Notes: a model not told the origin generated them from the letters alone. A stretch of DNA of 30,971 bases from CAYSND01 sp964642235 (GCA_964642235.1 CAZXOP010000010.1:1-30971), one strand, 5' to 3'; shown: positions 15,524 through 25,172, counted from the first letter of the stretch. A program made the numbers and translations.

Positions 15524-17257
15524 ATGGGTAAAACATCTAATAATGAGTTTATTCCAACTTCTAAAAAAGAGGTTGAAGCATTAGGATGGGATTACCTTGA
15601 TGTTATATTATTTAGCGGAGATGCCTATTTTGATCACCCCTCTTCCGGTACTGCGGTCATAGCAAGAGTCCTTGAAAGGGAGGGTTATCGTGTGGCAGTC
15701 GTACCACAACCTAACTGGAGAGATGATTTAAGGGATTTTAAAAAGCTTGGACGACCCCGACTCTTCTTCGGTGTCACCTCAGGTGCAATGGACTCTATGG
15801 TAAATCACTATACAGCCAATAAAAGACTTCGGAGTGACGATGCTTATTCCCCTGAAGGGAAAGCCTCTTTTCGCCCTGATTATGCCGTAAAAGTTTACTC
15901 TAATATTCTTAAAAAACTATATCCTGATACCCCTGTCGTGGCGGGTGGTATTGAGAGTTCACTCAGGCGTCTCACACATTATGACTATTGGCAGGAGAGA
16001 CTCCTCCCCTCTATACTTATAGACTCGGGGTGCGACTATCTCATTTATGGAATGGGGGAGAAGCCGATAATAGCTCTGGCAGAGGGGGTTAAAAAGGGGA
16101 AAGATCTTTCAAATCTTCCACAAATCGGGTATATTGCCTCTAAGGAGAAGGTCGGGCAGTTAGAGTCAGTGATAATGCTTCACTCCTTCGAGGAGTGTCA
16201 GAAAAACAAGATGGCATTCGTTAAGAACTTCAATGCTATAGAACTTGAAGCCAATAAATTAGAAGCTAAGATCTTAATTGAGCCTTATGGTGAAAAGTAT
16301 ATTGTTATAAATCCCCCTTTTCCTCCCGCTACCACAGAGGAGATGGACTCATATTATAACCTCCCTTTTACAAAACTTCCGCATCCCCGCTATAAAGGGA
16401 AAAGAATCCCTGCTTATGATATGATAAAGGACTCTATTACGATCCACAGAGGGTGTTTCGGAGGGTGCAGTTTCTGTACTATTGCTGCTCATCAGGGGAA
16501 GTTTATTCAGAGCAGAAGTGAGGAGTCTATCCTAAAAGAGGTCGCAGAACTTCCGAATTTACCTGATTTTAAGGGGAATATTTCAGATGTAGGTGCCCCC
16601 ACTGCAAATATGTATGGAATGGGGGGGAAGAGGCGTGAGTTGTGTGCCGTTTGTAGTCGTAAATCGTGTCTCTACCCCTCGATATGTAAAAACTTAGACT
16701 ATTCTCATAAGAGATTACTCGAGTTATATAAGAAGATAGATCAGACTAAAGGGATAAAAAAGAGTTTTATCGGGAGTGGTATCAGATATGACCTTTTTAT
16801 AGGAGATGAGGGGTATTTAGATGACTCATCCTATCCATATTTTAAGGAGCTTATCATTAATCATACATCAGGGAGGCTTAAAGTAGCACCTGAACATACA
16901 GAGACAGCTGTTTTAAAAATGATGTCTAAACCTGATTTCCGGTTATTTTCCATTCTCAGAGGGGAGTTCGAGAAAATAATAAGACGAGAAGAAAAAAATA
17001 TATCATTAGTTCCTTATTTTATATCAAGTCATCCCGGATGCAGACTCAATGATATGGAGAGACTCTCTAAAAACGCCTCTCTAAGAGGGTTATGGATGGA
17101 TCAAGTCCAAGATTTTACACCAACACCTATGACTGCTTCATCTGTTATGTATTATTCAGGCCTCGATATAAAAACTCTTCATCCTATTTTCGTTGAGAGG
17201 AATCAGGATGAAAAAAAGAGGCAAAAATCTCTATTCTTCAGAGGTAAAAAAGAGTAA
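15524..17257 (+). CDS. YgiQ-family (UPF0313) radical SAM protein
   Basis: A 577-aa protein of the YgiQ family, whose reaction is not established. An N-terminal B12-binding-like region (about 15-200) precedes the radical SAM core, which begins with RGCFGGCSFC; the cluster cysteines are C311, C315 and C318 in the family spacing CxxxCxxC. A second cysteine group, C374-x2-C377-x4-C382-x5-C388, is also characteristic of the family and could bind another metal centre. The C-terminal part (about 420-577) contains the conserved KVAPEHTE and the PYFISSHPG segments. I choose the ATG at 15524, 4 bp after argS; an upstream in-frame TTG at 15491 lies inside argS and is less likely. Confidence 0.93.
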   Translation: MGKTSNNEFIPTSKKEVEALGWDYLDVILFSGDAYFDHPSSGTAVIARVLEREGYRVAVVPQPNWRDDLRDFKKLGRPRLFFGVTSGAMDSMVNHYTANKRLRSDDAYSPEGKASFRPDYAVKVYSNILKKLYPDTPVVAGGIESSLRRLTHYDYWQERLLPSILIDSGCDYLIYGMGEKPIIALAEGVKKGKDLSNLPQIGYIASKEKVGQLESVIMLHSFEECQKNKMAFVKNFNAIELEANKLEAKILIEPYGEKYIVINPPFPPATTEEMDSYYNLPFTKLPHPRYKGKRIPAYDMIKDSITIHRGCFGGCSFCTIAAHQGKFIQSRSEESILKEVAELPNLPDFKGNISDVGAPTANMYGMGGKRRELCAVCSRKSCLYPSICKNLDYSHKRLLELYKKIDQTKGIKKSFIGSGIRYDLFIGDEGYLDDSSYPYFKELIINHTSGRLKVAPEHTETAVLKMMSKPDFRLFSILRGEFEKIIRREEKNISLVPYFISSHPGCRLNDMERLSKNASLRGLWMDQVQDFTPTPMTASSVMYYSGLDIKTLHPIFVERNQDEKKRQKSLFFRGKKE

Positions 17258-17281
17258 ATGATAAATTATTTGTAATTTTTT

Positions 17282-17311
17282 TTTGTCTATACGAAAAAAG
17301 CACTATAATTG
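17282..17311 (+). promoter_or_regulatory. Promoter (-33 TTTG, -7 TATAATTG) for the acidic-tailed protein and ClC genes
   Basis: TTTG (17282-17285) and TATAATTG (17304-17311) are 18 bp apart, close to the Bacteroidota -33/-7 arrangement, with one mismatch in the -7 box. Transcription would start near 17316-17318, about 24 bases before the ATG at 17341. Confidence 0.5.
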
Positions 17312-17340
17312 CATCGAAAAATGCATTATTGAGATATAAT

Positions 17341-17712
17341 ATGAGTAGCACAACTGATAAAAAATCTTCTTCAACTCCTAAAAAGAGAGCAGTTATAAGT
17401 TATATTAACATGTTCCCTGAACTAGCAGCAGCTTTCAAAGAGAAATACCCAAGAGGCTATGCCGATTATATGGGGGATATTTTTAAGGTAGAAAAACCTG
17501 ACGGTTCTTTCTTTTATGCTGTTTCCGTTGAGATTCCTGATGCCATTTACTTAGTAAAAATTACTGTGAAGATAGATGATTATGAGGATGTGGAAAAGGG
17601 GCTTTTCAGTGATGATTCCTCTCAAGGCGGGGATGTGGATGGGGATGATGTCTTCCCTGATGACGATTCTGATGGAGCATTCTCTTCAGAAGAGGAGCCT
17701 GAGGACGAGTAG
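17341..17712 (+). CDS. Conserved small protein with an acidic C-terminal tail, function unknown
   Basis: A 123-aa soluble protein. A Ser/Thr/Lys-rich N-terminus (1-16) leads into a compact domain (about 17-85) with ELAAAFKEKYPRGYADYM, KPDGSFFYAV and YLVKITVKIDD. The last 40 residues are almost only Asp, Glu, Ser and Gly. From memory, similar small proteins (KYP-GY-D-M followed by KP-G-FFYAV) occur in many Bacteroidales genomes, often close to a ClC channel gene; I know no function. The start is the ATG at 17341, with an in-frame TTG 12 bp earlier judged less likely. It has its own promoter and is 6 bp from the ClC start. The acidic tail could bind cations or basic proteins, but that is speculation. 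Confidence 0.85.
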   Translation: MSSTTDKKSSSTPKKRAVISYINMFPELAAAFKEKYPRGYADYMGDIFKVEKPDGSFFYAVSVEIPDAIYLVKITVKIDDYEDVEKGLFSDDSSQGGDVDGDDVFPDDDSDGAFSSEEEPEDE

Positions 17713-17718
17713 GTATTT

Positions 17719-19509
17719 TTGACTAAAATTAACCATATTTCTTTTAGGGGATTATTAGGGAAGGTATTTACTATTTTAAAGAGAATGCCGGAATCCCAAT
17801 TACTCCTCTTTCTCGCTTTTATCGTCGGTCTTGGAAGTGGGGCGGCTGCGGTTATCTTAAAACAGCTTATTCGTCTCATAGGTCACACCCTCACAGGGTG
17901 GTTTAACTCCCCAAACGATAACTTTTTGCTACTATTACTCCCCGGAGTAGGTATGCTCCTCTCTTTATTAATTGTAAAGTATATTGTAAAAGATGATATC
18001 GGGCATGGAGTGACTAAAGTCCTGCTTGCCATCTCTAAAAACAATTCCAATATAAAAAAACACAATACTTGGAGTTCTCTCCTTACCTCTGCATTGACAA
18101 TAGGTTTTGGTGGTTCTGTGGGGGCAGAGGCTCCTATTGTCTATACGGGAGCAGCAATAGGATCAAATGTAGGTCGCTCCTTGGGGCTCTCCTATAAACA
18201 GATAACTATTCTCCTTGGGTGTGGTGCAGCAGGGGCAGTGGCAGGGATTTTTAAAGCACCTATGGCAGGAATCCTTTTCACTCTGGAGATACTGCTCTTT
18301 AATATCTCAATGACTTCTGTTCTCCCTCTTCTAGTCTCTACAGTAACTGCTACTACAGTATCATACCTTTTTCTTGGACCTGATGTGGCCTTTGCAAGTT
18401 CGATAGACCAGTTTCAGTTGAGAAATATTCCTTATTATATCGTACTTGGTGTTTTTTGTGGTTTGGTTTCACTCTATTTCACCAGGACCACTATTGCTTT
18501 GGAGGATAGAATAAAAAAGATTAAAAATCCATTTAATAGGTGGTGGATCTGTGCATTGTCACTTGGAGTGCTGATTTTTATCTTCCCTCCACTATATGGA
18601 GAGGGGTATATAGGACTCGGAAATCTCCTTACTGCACAACCATTAAAAGGGGTTGGAGATACTATTTTCGGCTCACTTTTAGGAAAAGAGTGGTTTGTTC
18701 CTATATTTTTCGGAGCAGTTATGTTGTTTAAAGTCTTTGCTATGTCTTTTACCAATGCAGGTGGGGGTGTCGGTGGAACATTTGGTCCCACGCTTGTGGT
18801 GGGTGGAATAGCGGGATTCCTAATAGCGAGGGTTATTAATCTTATCGGTTTTCATACCCTTCCTGAGGCTAATTTTGTTCTTGTGGGGATGGCAGGTCTT
18901 ATGTCGGGGGTAATGCATGCACCTATGACCGCTATCTTCTTAATCGCAGAGATTACAGGAGGTTATGGGTTATTAGTACCTCTTATTATCACGGCTGCTT
19001 TATCTTTTGCGACTATAAGGATATTTGAGAGATACTCGATTTATGCCATTCGAATAGCGAAAAGTGGCGACTTGCTAACTCATGACAGTGATAGGTCAGT
19101 GCTTACTCTACTAAAGACATCTGATTTAATAGAGAGGGATTTTATTCCGGTGTCGCAGGAGAGTACCCTCGGTGATCTTGTGAAAGTAGTGGCTAAGTCT
19201 CATCGCAATATCTTCCCTGTTATAGATTCAGAGAGAAAACTTCAAGGGCTTATAATTCTTGACGATATAAGAGAGATAATGTTTGATACGACTCTTTATA
19301 AAACTACTTTTGTTCAAAACCTTATGAAGGATCCCCCTACTGTGGTGATAGAAGATGAAAAGATGGAGTCAGTTATGAGAAAATTTGAAGTATCTTCGGC
19401 TTGGAATCTCCCGGTATTGAATGAAAGAGGGGAGTATATAGGCTTTGTCTCCAAATCGCAGATTTTTTCTGCTTACCGAGAACAGCTCCAACAAGTATCA
19501 CATGAATAA
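17719..19509 (+). CDS. ClC-family chloride channel/transporter with CBS domains
   Basis: Membrane anion channel or antiporter. The ClC core (about 25-455) has the gate motif as GSVGAEAP (132-139; external gating Glu E137), the FKAPMAGILFTLE stretch (178-190) and GGTFGPTLVVGG-type sequence for the third anion-site loop. Two CBS domains follow (about 470-590), likely nucleotide-responsive. At the position of the internal proton glutamate of E. coli ClC (E203) there is I191, and the first motif reads IGHGV instead of GSGIP, so chloride conduction without proton coupling is plausible. The start used is TTG at 17719; an ATG at 17785 would shorten the protein by 22 residues. It is tightly spaced after the acidic-tailed gene and 8 bp before tex. 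Confidence 0.93.
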   Translation: MTKINHISFRGLLGKVFTILKRMPESQLLLFLAFIVGLGSGAAAVILKQLIRLIGHTLTGWFNSPNDNFLLLLLPGVGMLLSLLIVKYIVKDDIGHGVTKVLLAISKNNSNIKKHNTWSSLLTSALTIGFGGSVGAEAPIVYTGAAIGSNVGRSLGLSYKQITILLGCGAAGAVAGIFKAPMAGILFTLEILLFNISMTSVLPLLVSTVTATTVSYLFLGPDVAFASSIDQFQLRNIPYYIVLGVFCGLVSLYFTRTTIALEDRIKKIKNPFNRWWICALSLGVLIFIFPPLYGEGYIGLGNLLTAQPLKGVGDTIFGSLLGKEWFVPIFFGAVMLFKVFAMSFTNAGGGVGGTFGPTLVVGGIAGFLIARVINLIGFHTLPEANFVLVGMAGLMSGVMHAPMTAIFLIAEITGGYGLLVPLIITAALSFATIRIFERYSIYAIRIAKSGDLLTHDSDRSVLTLLKTSDLIERDFIPVSQESTLGDLVKVVAKSHRNIFPVIDSERKLQGLIILDDIREIMFDTTLYKTTFVQNLMKDPPTVVIEDEKMESVMRKFEVSSAWNLPVLNERGEYIGFVSKSQIFSAYREQLQQVSHE

Positions 19510-19517
19510 TTATTACT

Positions 19518-21662
19518 ATGCAGAAGTTATATATAGACCATATTGCCAATAAAGTTTCAGTTGCCAACTGGCAGGTGGAACATTGTATTACCCTTTTTGA
19601 AGAGGGGGCCACCATCCCTTTTATCTCTCGTTACAGAAAGGAGAGAACCGGAGGATTGGATGAGTCCCAAGTTGGGGAGATTAAACATAACTTCCAAAAG
19701 TTCGAAGAACTTGAAAAGAGGAAAATTTCGATATTGTCCTCCATTGAAGAGCAAGGGAAGTTAACAGAAGAGCTTAAAGAGCAGATAGTTAATTCTGTGG
19801 ATCCCCAAGAGGTCGAAGACCTCTATCTCCCTTATCGTCCCAAAAGGAAAACAAGGGCCTCTATGGCAAAGGAGAAGGGACTTGAACCCCTTGCAGAGGC
19901 AATATTTGGTTGTAAAATAAGTAACCCCGATACGGAGGCAGAGAAGTTCCTGAACGAGGGGGTGGAAAATGTGGAGGATGCACTTTCAGGAGCAAGGGAT
20001 ATTATTGCAGAATGGGTCTCTGAGTCGCTCCCAATCAGGCAGGAGCTTCGCAAATACTACTCCCGTTTTGGGAAAATTTGTTCTAAGCTTGCCAAGGGGA
20101 AGGAGGAGGAGAGCGAAGAGGTATTGAAATATAAAAATTACCTCGATTTTAAGGAGGATATTTCGAAGGCAGCATCTCATAGAGTCTTAGCAATGCTGAG
20201 AGGGGTTTCAGAAGGGGTATTGTCTGTTAAAGTGGATGTTGACGCCGATGAGGTTTTAGATAGGATCTATGAAAATTCTATTCGTGGAAAGAGAACCCCT
20301 TCAGAAGCAGTTGCTCTTCAGATAGATTATGCGGTGGAGGACTCTTTTAAAAGACTTTTACACCCCTCTATAGAGAATGAGACCATTAACAATGCCAAGG
20401 AGAAGGCTGATATAGAGTCTATTAATCTCTTCGGAGAGAATCTAAGGCAGTTGCTTTTAGCACCTCCCCTCGGTCAAAAGAGAGTTTTGGCGATAGACCC
20501 AGGTTTTAGGACTGGGTGTAAGGTGGTCTGTCTCGATGCTCAAGGGGCACTACTTCATAATGATACCATTTACCCTCATCCTCCTATGAATGAGAAGATT
20601 ATGGCAATGAAGAAAATATCTAACATGGTGGAAGTCTATAAGATAGAGCTAATTGCCATAGGAAATGGGACGGCAGGGCGTGAAACAGATGATTTTATAA
20701 AAAAGATAGCCCTTCCTGAAGGGGTCAGAGTCTATTCCGTAAGTGAGGATGGAGCCTCTATCTACTCTGCTTCACCTATAGCTCGTGAAGAGTTTCCTGA
20801 TTATGATGTTACGGTACGTGGGGCAGTCTCTATTGGGAGGAGGATAATGGACCCTTTAGCTGAATTGGTTAAAATAGACCCTAAATCGATAGGGGTGGGG
20901 CAATATCAGCATGATGTGGATCAAACTCTGCTGAAGAACAATCTTGATACCGTGGTGGAGAGTTGTGTGAACTCGGTGGGGGTAAATCTTAATACTGCGA
21001 GTAAACACCTCCTTAGATATGTTTCTGGTATAGGACCTACTCTGGCTCAGAATATAGTAGATTATAGGGGAGAGAAAGGGGCATTCTCCTCACGGCAGGA
21101 ACTTCTTAAAGTAAAAAGGCTGGGGGATAAAGTCTATGAGCAGTGTGCCGGCTTTCTCCGTATTCCCGGTGCTAAAAACCCTCTCGATAACTCTGCGGTT
21201 CATCCCGAGCGTTATCAGTTAGTGGAGAAGATGGCTTCCGATTTTAATATCACAGTCGGTGATTTGATTTCGGACCCTGTTAAACGCTCTGCCATCGATG
21301 TTAAAAAGTATGTGACAAGCGAGGTGGGGCTCCCTACTCTAAACGATATAATGCAAGAGTTGGCTAAGCCTGGACGCGATCCGAGAGCCTCTATCAAGGT
21401 ATTAGAGTTTTCTAATGATATCAGAACCATAGAAGATCTTAAAACCGGAATGATACTCCCCGGTATTATTACAAATATTACCAATTTTGGTGCATTTGTA
21501 GATATCGGAATTAAACAAAACGGTCTAATACATATCTCTCAACTCTCCGATAAATATATCTCTAACCCCTCTGATGTGGTTAAAATCAGGGAACATGTTC
21601 AGGTTAAAGTACTTGAGGTGGATATGAAAAGGATGAGGATAGCTTTATCCTTAGTGAAATAA
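19518..21662 (+). CDS. tex: Tex-family RNA-binding transcription accessory protein
   Basis: Nucleic-acid-binding protein with the whole Tex architecture: N-terminal Tex helical domain (about 1-190, with ATIPFISRYRKERTGGLDE), a YqgF/RNase H-like domain beginning near RVLAIDPGFRTGCKV (about 325-450), a helix-hairpin-helix region (about 490-560, with YVSGIGPTLAQNIVDYRG) and a C-terminal S1 RNA-binding domain (about 640-712, with GIITNITNFGAFVDIG). The length of 714 aa is normal. It follows the ClC gene by 8 bp and is probably in the same transcript. Tex affects transcription and expression of virulence genes in some bacteria; its exact role is not settled. Confidence 0.95.
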   Translation: MQKLYIDHIANKVSVANWQVEHCITLFEEGATIPFISRYRKERTGGLDESQVGEIKHNFQKFEELEKRKISILSSIEEQGKLTEELKEQIVNSVDPQEVEDLYLPYRPKRKTRASMAKEKGLEPLAEAIFGCKISNPDTEAEKFLNEGVENVEDALSGARDIIAEWVSESLPIRQELRKYYSRFGKICSKLAKGKEEESEEVLKYKNYLDFKEDISKAASHRVLAMLRGVSEGVLSVKVDVDADEVLDRIYENSIRGKRTPSEAVALQIDYAVEDSFKRLLHPSIENETINNAKEKADIESINLFGENLRQLLLAPPLGQKRVLAIDPGFRTGCKVVCLDAQGALLHNDTIYPHPPMNEKIMAMKKISNMVEVYKIELIAIGNGTAGRETDDFIKKIALPEGVRVYSVSEDGASIYSASPIAREEFPDYDVTVRGAVSIGRRIMDPLAELVKIDPKSIGVGQYQHDVDQTLLKNNLDTVVESCVNSVGVNLNTASKHLLRYVSGIGPTLAQNIVDYRGEKGAFSSRQELLKVKRLGDKVYEQCAGFLRIPGAKNPLDNSAVHPERYQLVEKMASDFNITVGDLISDPVKRSAIDVKKYVTSEVGLPTLNDIMQELAKPGRDPRASIKVLEFSNDIRTIEDLKTGMILPGIITNITNFGAFVDIGIKQNGLIHISQLSDKYISNPSDVVKIREHVQVKVLEVDMKRMRIALSLVK

Positions 21663-21724
21663 TATTTGGTGCAGTATTTTAATCATTATTGCATTTTTAA
21701 TTCAGAAATCAAACCGAACCGAGA

Positions 21725-24229
21725 ATGAAAGTAAGCTACTTCGTTATTAGAAATCTCCTCTGCCTCTTATTAATCACCATCTCTTATGTGGTGTATGGGC
21801 AGCAAAAATATACTATCAGCGGTTACATGACCGAAAAAAAATCAGGCGAGGCCTTAATAGGTGCAGCCGTTTATGATTCCCTCTCAGCCAAAGGGGCAGT
21901 TTCAAATAATTATGGATACTATACCATTACTCTTCCTCGCGGTGAAGTTAAACTTGGTTATAGTTATATTGGCTATAATGAGAGTGTTATAAAGTTTAAG
22001 TTAACCAAAGATACCATTATCAATTTAGCATTTAACGAATCGGCAGAATACCTTTCAGAAGCTGTCGTAACAGCATCTCAACTCTCCAATATGGGGGTTA
22101 GAGGGACTCAGATGAGTGCCATCGAGATTCCTGCACAACAGATTCAGAAGATTCCTGCTATGTTTGGAGAGGTCGATCTGATTAAAGCTTTGCAACTCCT
22201 CCCCGGAGTTCAGTCAGGCTCAGAAGGGGGAACAGGACTTTATGTAAGAGGGGGAGGACCTGATGAGAACCTACTCCTTTTAGATGGAGTCCCACTATAT
22301 AGTGTCAATCACCTATTCGGTTTCCTATCAGTATTTAATACGGATGCAATAAAAAATGTAACCCTTTTTAAGGGGAGTTTTCCTGCCCGTTTTGGGAGCA
22401 GACTGTCGAGTATAGTGGATGTGAGAATGAATGATGGAAATGACAAATCTTATCACGGATCAGTGACAGTTGGAGCCATAACTTCTAAAATCAATTTTGA
22501 AGGCCCCCTTATTAAGGAGAAGATGACCTTTAACCTCTCTTTTAGAAGAACTTACTCAGACCTTTTGACACGTCCTCTTATGGCAATTATTTCCAAAAGA
22601 GAAGGGGATATGAATAGAATAACCGGAGGGTATCATTTTTATGATTTTAATGCTAAGGTTACTTATAAATTCTCAAATAATGATAAGATATACCTTAGTT
22701 ATTATATGGGAGATGATGTGTTAGGTATGAATATAAAGATGGAGGATAGTAGGACATTCAGTGATAATTATGGGTCTGGTACTCACTCTACCATAAATAA
22801 AAACAATATGAAGTGGTATTGGGGGAATCTGCTTACAGCCCTAAGGTGGAATCATACCTTTTCGCCCCGTCTCTTCTTAAATGCCTCCACGAGTTTCACC
22901 AGGTTTAATCATAATCTCTCAACAGAAATGTTTATGGAGATGACTACCAAGCAGTCAACTCCACCTCCTCCCACTACTATGGTCAACAAAATGGAGATGG
23001 GGGTTTCTTATAGGTCTGGAATAGATGATATTGCCGGGAACTTAGATTTCGAGTATAATCCTGATGATAGGAATGAGATTCGTTTCGGAGTAAATTATAT
23101 CTATCATACATTCCGTCCCGGGATATCGGCTTTTAAGTACAATATAGAGTTAGGAACGATTAAATCCAAATCGGATACCACATTCGGAGATGCTAATATC
23201 TACTCAAACGAGATGGCTTTTTATGCAGAAGATAATTTCAAAGTAGCTGATTTTCTAAAGATTAACGGTGGATTAAGGTACTCTTTGTATGCTGTAAAGG
23301 GGAAGGTCTATAACTCTTTAGAACCGCGTCTATCGGCAGTACTTATTATGAATAGAGATCTCTCATTTAAAGCCTCATATTCCATGATGAGCCAATATGT
23401 GCACCTTCTCTCCAATAGTAGTCTTTCACTTCCAACAGACCTTTGGGTTCCTGTTACCACAAGGATAACCCCCATGAAATCTCATCAGATGGCAGCAGGT
23501 CTCTTCTACTCATGGAATGTAATTGATTTCTCTGTGGAGGGGTACTATAAGACAATGGAGAATGTACTTGAGTATCGTGACGGTGCCTCTTTCTTAGGCT
23601 CCACCACCGGATGGGAGGATAAGGTCTATATGGGACGAGGGTGGTCATACGGAGTGGAGTTTCTTGCTCAGAAGAAAGTAGGTAAACTTACAGGGTGGGT
23701 GGCATATACTTGGTCAAAGGCTATGCGACAGTTTGATAGGCCGGGTAATATTATAAATGAAGGGAAACCATTTCATGCCAAATATGACAGAAGACATGAT
23801 ATCTCTATTACCGGGTCATACGCATTTAGTAAGAAATTTGACCTCTCTGCCACATTTGTTTACGGAACAGGTACATGTGGTACATTAGGTAAACAGACTT
23901 ATTATGCACCACTTCCCGAACACCCTTATATACACTATGGGGTGGCTGACTTTTTTTATACATTTACTCCTGTGGAATATATAGATGGGAGAAATAATTA
24001 TAGAATGCCGGATTATCATCGTCTTGATATCGGGATGAATTTTTATAAACAACATAAAAAGGGGAAGAGCATCTGGAATCTTTCAGTCTATAATGTGTAT
24101 AATAATAAAAACCCATTTATCGTCTTTCAAAGCGAGAAAACCGATGCCTCTAATGTAACATATAAAGTCCTTAAACAGGCATCTATCTTCCCTATTTTGC
24201 CCTCTTTCTCTTATACCTACCAATTTTAA
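21725..24229 (+). CDS. TonB-dependent receptor with carboxypeptidase-like N-terminal domain
   Basis: Outer-membrane beta-barrel for energy-dependent uptake. A signal peptide (about 1-25, ending VYGQ) is followed by a carboxypeptidase D regulatory-like domain (about 28-115, YTISGYMTEKKSGEALIGAAV), the plug (about 120-235, with LLPGVQSGSEGGTGLYVRGG and ENLLLLDGVPLY) and a barrel reaching the C-terminal aromatic (YTYQF). At 834 aa it is smaller than SusC proteins. The next gene, 11 bp away, is a DUF4249 lipoprotein, a frequent partner of this receptor type, so the two likely form one uptake unit. The substrate cannot be predicted; no iron regulator or glycan enzymes are beside it. Confidence 0.94.
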   Translation: MKVSYFVIRNLLCLLLITISYVVYGQQKYTISGYMTEKKSGEALIGAAVYDSLSAKGAVSNNYGYYTITLPRGEVKLGYSYIGYNESVIKFKLTKDTIINLAFNESAEYLSEAVVTASQLSNMGVRGTQMSAIEIPAQQIQKIPAMFGEVDLIKALQLLPGVQSGSEGGTGLYVRGGGPDENLLLLDGVPLYSVNHLFGFLSVFNTDAIKNVTLFKGSFPARFGSRLSSIVDVRMNDGNDKSYHGSVTVGAITSKINFEGPLIKEKMTFNLSFRRTYSDLLTRPLMAIISKREGDMNRITGGYHFYDFNAKVTYKFSNNDKIYLSYYMGDDVLGMNIKMEDSRTFSDNYGSGTHSTINKNNMKWYWGNLLTALRWNHTFSPRLFLNASTSFTRFNHNLSTEMFMEMTTKQSTPPPPTTMVNKMEMGVSYRSGIDDIAGNLDFEYNPDDRNEIRFGVNYIYHTFRPGISAFKYNIELGTIKSKSDTTFGDANIYSNEMAFYAEDNFKVADFLKINGGLRYSLYAVKGKVYNSLEPRLSAVLIMNRDLSFKASYSMMSQYVHLLSNSSLSLPTDLWVPVTTRITPMKSHQMAAGLFYSWNVIDFSVEGYYKTMENVLEYRDGASFLGSTTGWEDKVYMGRGWSYGVEFLAQKKVGKLTGWVAYTWSKAMRQFDRPGNIINEGKPFHAKYDRRHDISITGSYAFSKKFDLSATFVYGTGTCGTLGKQTYYAPLPEHPYIHYGVADFFYTFTPVEYIDGRNNYRMPDYHRLDIGMNFYKQHKKGKSIWNLSVYNVYNNKNPFIVFQSEKTDASNVTYKVLKQASIFPILPSFSYTYQF

Positions 24230-24240
24230 AATTCATAGTG

Positions 24241-25172
24241 ATGAAACGATTAAATATATTACTTCTATTAATTATCTCTCTTTTTCTCACTACTTCTTGC
24301 GAGAAAGTTATAGAATTTAATGAAAAAGAGACAGAACCTTTTGTGGTTTTTTCATCATTGGCAAATCCGGATACTACATTAATGGTGCAGGTTACTAAGT
24401 CGGTTTTTTTCCTCTCCAATAAAGATCCCCAATCAGGTTATTATCATAAAGATACCAAAGTAAAAGCCACTGTTAATAAGACCCAAGTCTTAGAACTTAA
24501 ACACCTAAATGAAGAGTTAGTGGGACAGTACACCGCTTCATACCAACCCAAGCCGGGTGATGAGATAGAGGTAACGGTTAATATCCCCGGGCTTAAAGAG
24601 GCAAAAGCTGTTACAAAAGTCCCTTCAAAGGCAAATTTTGTGGTAAACTCTATTAAGGAGATTGCAAAAAAAATGGATAATGAGATAAGGAATTTCTATG
24701 CTATAGATATGACCATTCACGATGATGGTTCCATAAAAGATTTTTATTATCTAAAAGTTAAAGGGATAGTTATCTATACTAACCCCTCCACCAACGAGGA
24801 TTTCTATATTATTGAGGAGAGACGTCTCTACTCCGATGATATAATTTTTAAGAATAGTGCCATTAACTCCCTACTCGGTTCAGACAAATTAACCCCTTTT
24901 TTTAGTGATGGACTGATTAATGGTAAAAGCCACCAATTTATCATTGAGGTTGAGAAGAGAGAGAGACGTGCTAATGAGCAATTTTTCTTTGAGGTGGAAT
25001 TAAAGTCTCTATCTGAAGATTACTATAAATATATNNNNNNNNNNCGTATAAAGCGACTATTGGATTTGGCTCAATGTTTTCCGAGAAGGTGCAGATTCAC
25101 TCCAATGTACAGAATGGTATAGGAATATTCGGTGGTGTAAATCAACACAAGATTCGTACAAAGGTTTATTAG
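24241..25172 (+). CDS. DUF4249 lipoprotein, interrupted by a sequence gap
   Basis: Surface or periplasmic lipoprotein partner of the TonB-dependent receptor. The lipobox LTTSC puts the lipidated Cys at residue 20, then a beta-rich region typical of DUF4249 follows. Ten Ns (25035-25044) break the gene. Reading straight through gives an unrelated tail ending at 25122, but the frame one step over, from 25047 to the TAG at 25172, encodes FSEKVQIHSNVQNGIGIFGG, the conserved end of DUF4249. So the gene is intact biologically and the gap size is wrong: the true gap should be 2 modulo 3 bases. ATG 24241 is preferred over the GTG just before it. Role in ligand capture is inferred from the pairing. Confidence 0.88.
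25035..25044. other. Assembly gap (10 N)
   Basis: Ten undetermined bases inside the DUF4249 gene. Flanking coding frames do not agree across 10 bases, so this is a placeholder length rather than a measured one. Confidence 0.97.

Noticed and set aside
17263..17284. AAATTA/TAATTT hairpin followed by a T run after the radical SAM gene, as a terminator
   Set aside because: The stem is six A-T pairs and too weak to call; the T run is part of the next promoter.
21665..21692. TTTG and TTATTGC as a promoter for the TonB-dependent receptor
   Set aside because: The -7 part has at least two mismatches to TAnnTTTG at any reasonable spacing.
25045..25125. C-terminus of the DUF4249 protein as read straight through the Ns
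   Set aside because: The residues do not resemble the family, while the neighbouring frame gives the conserved ending and stop at 25172.
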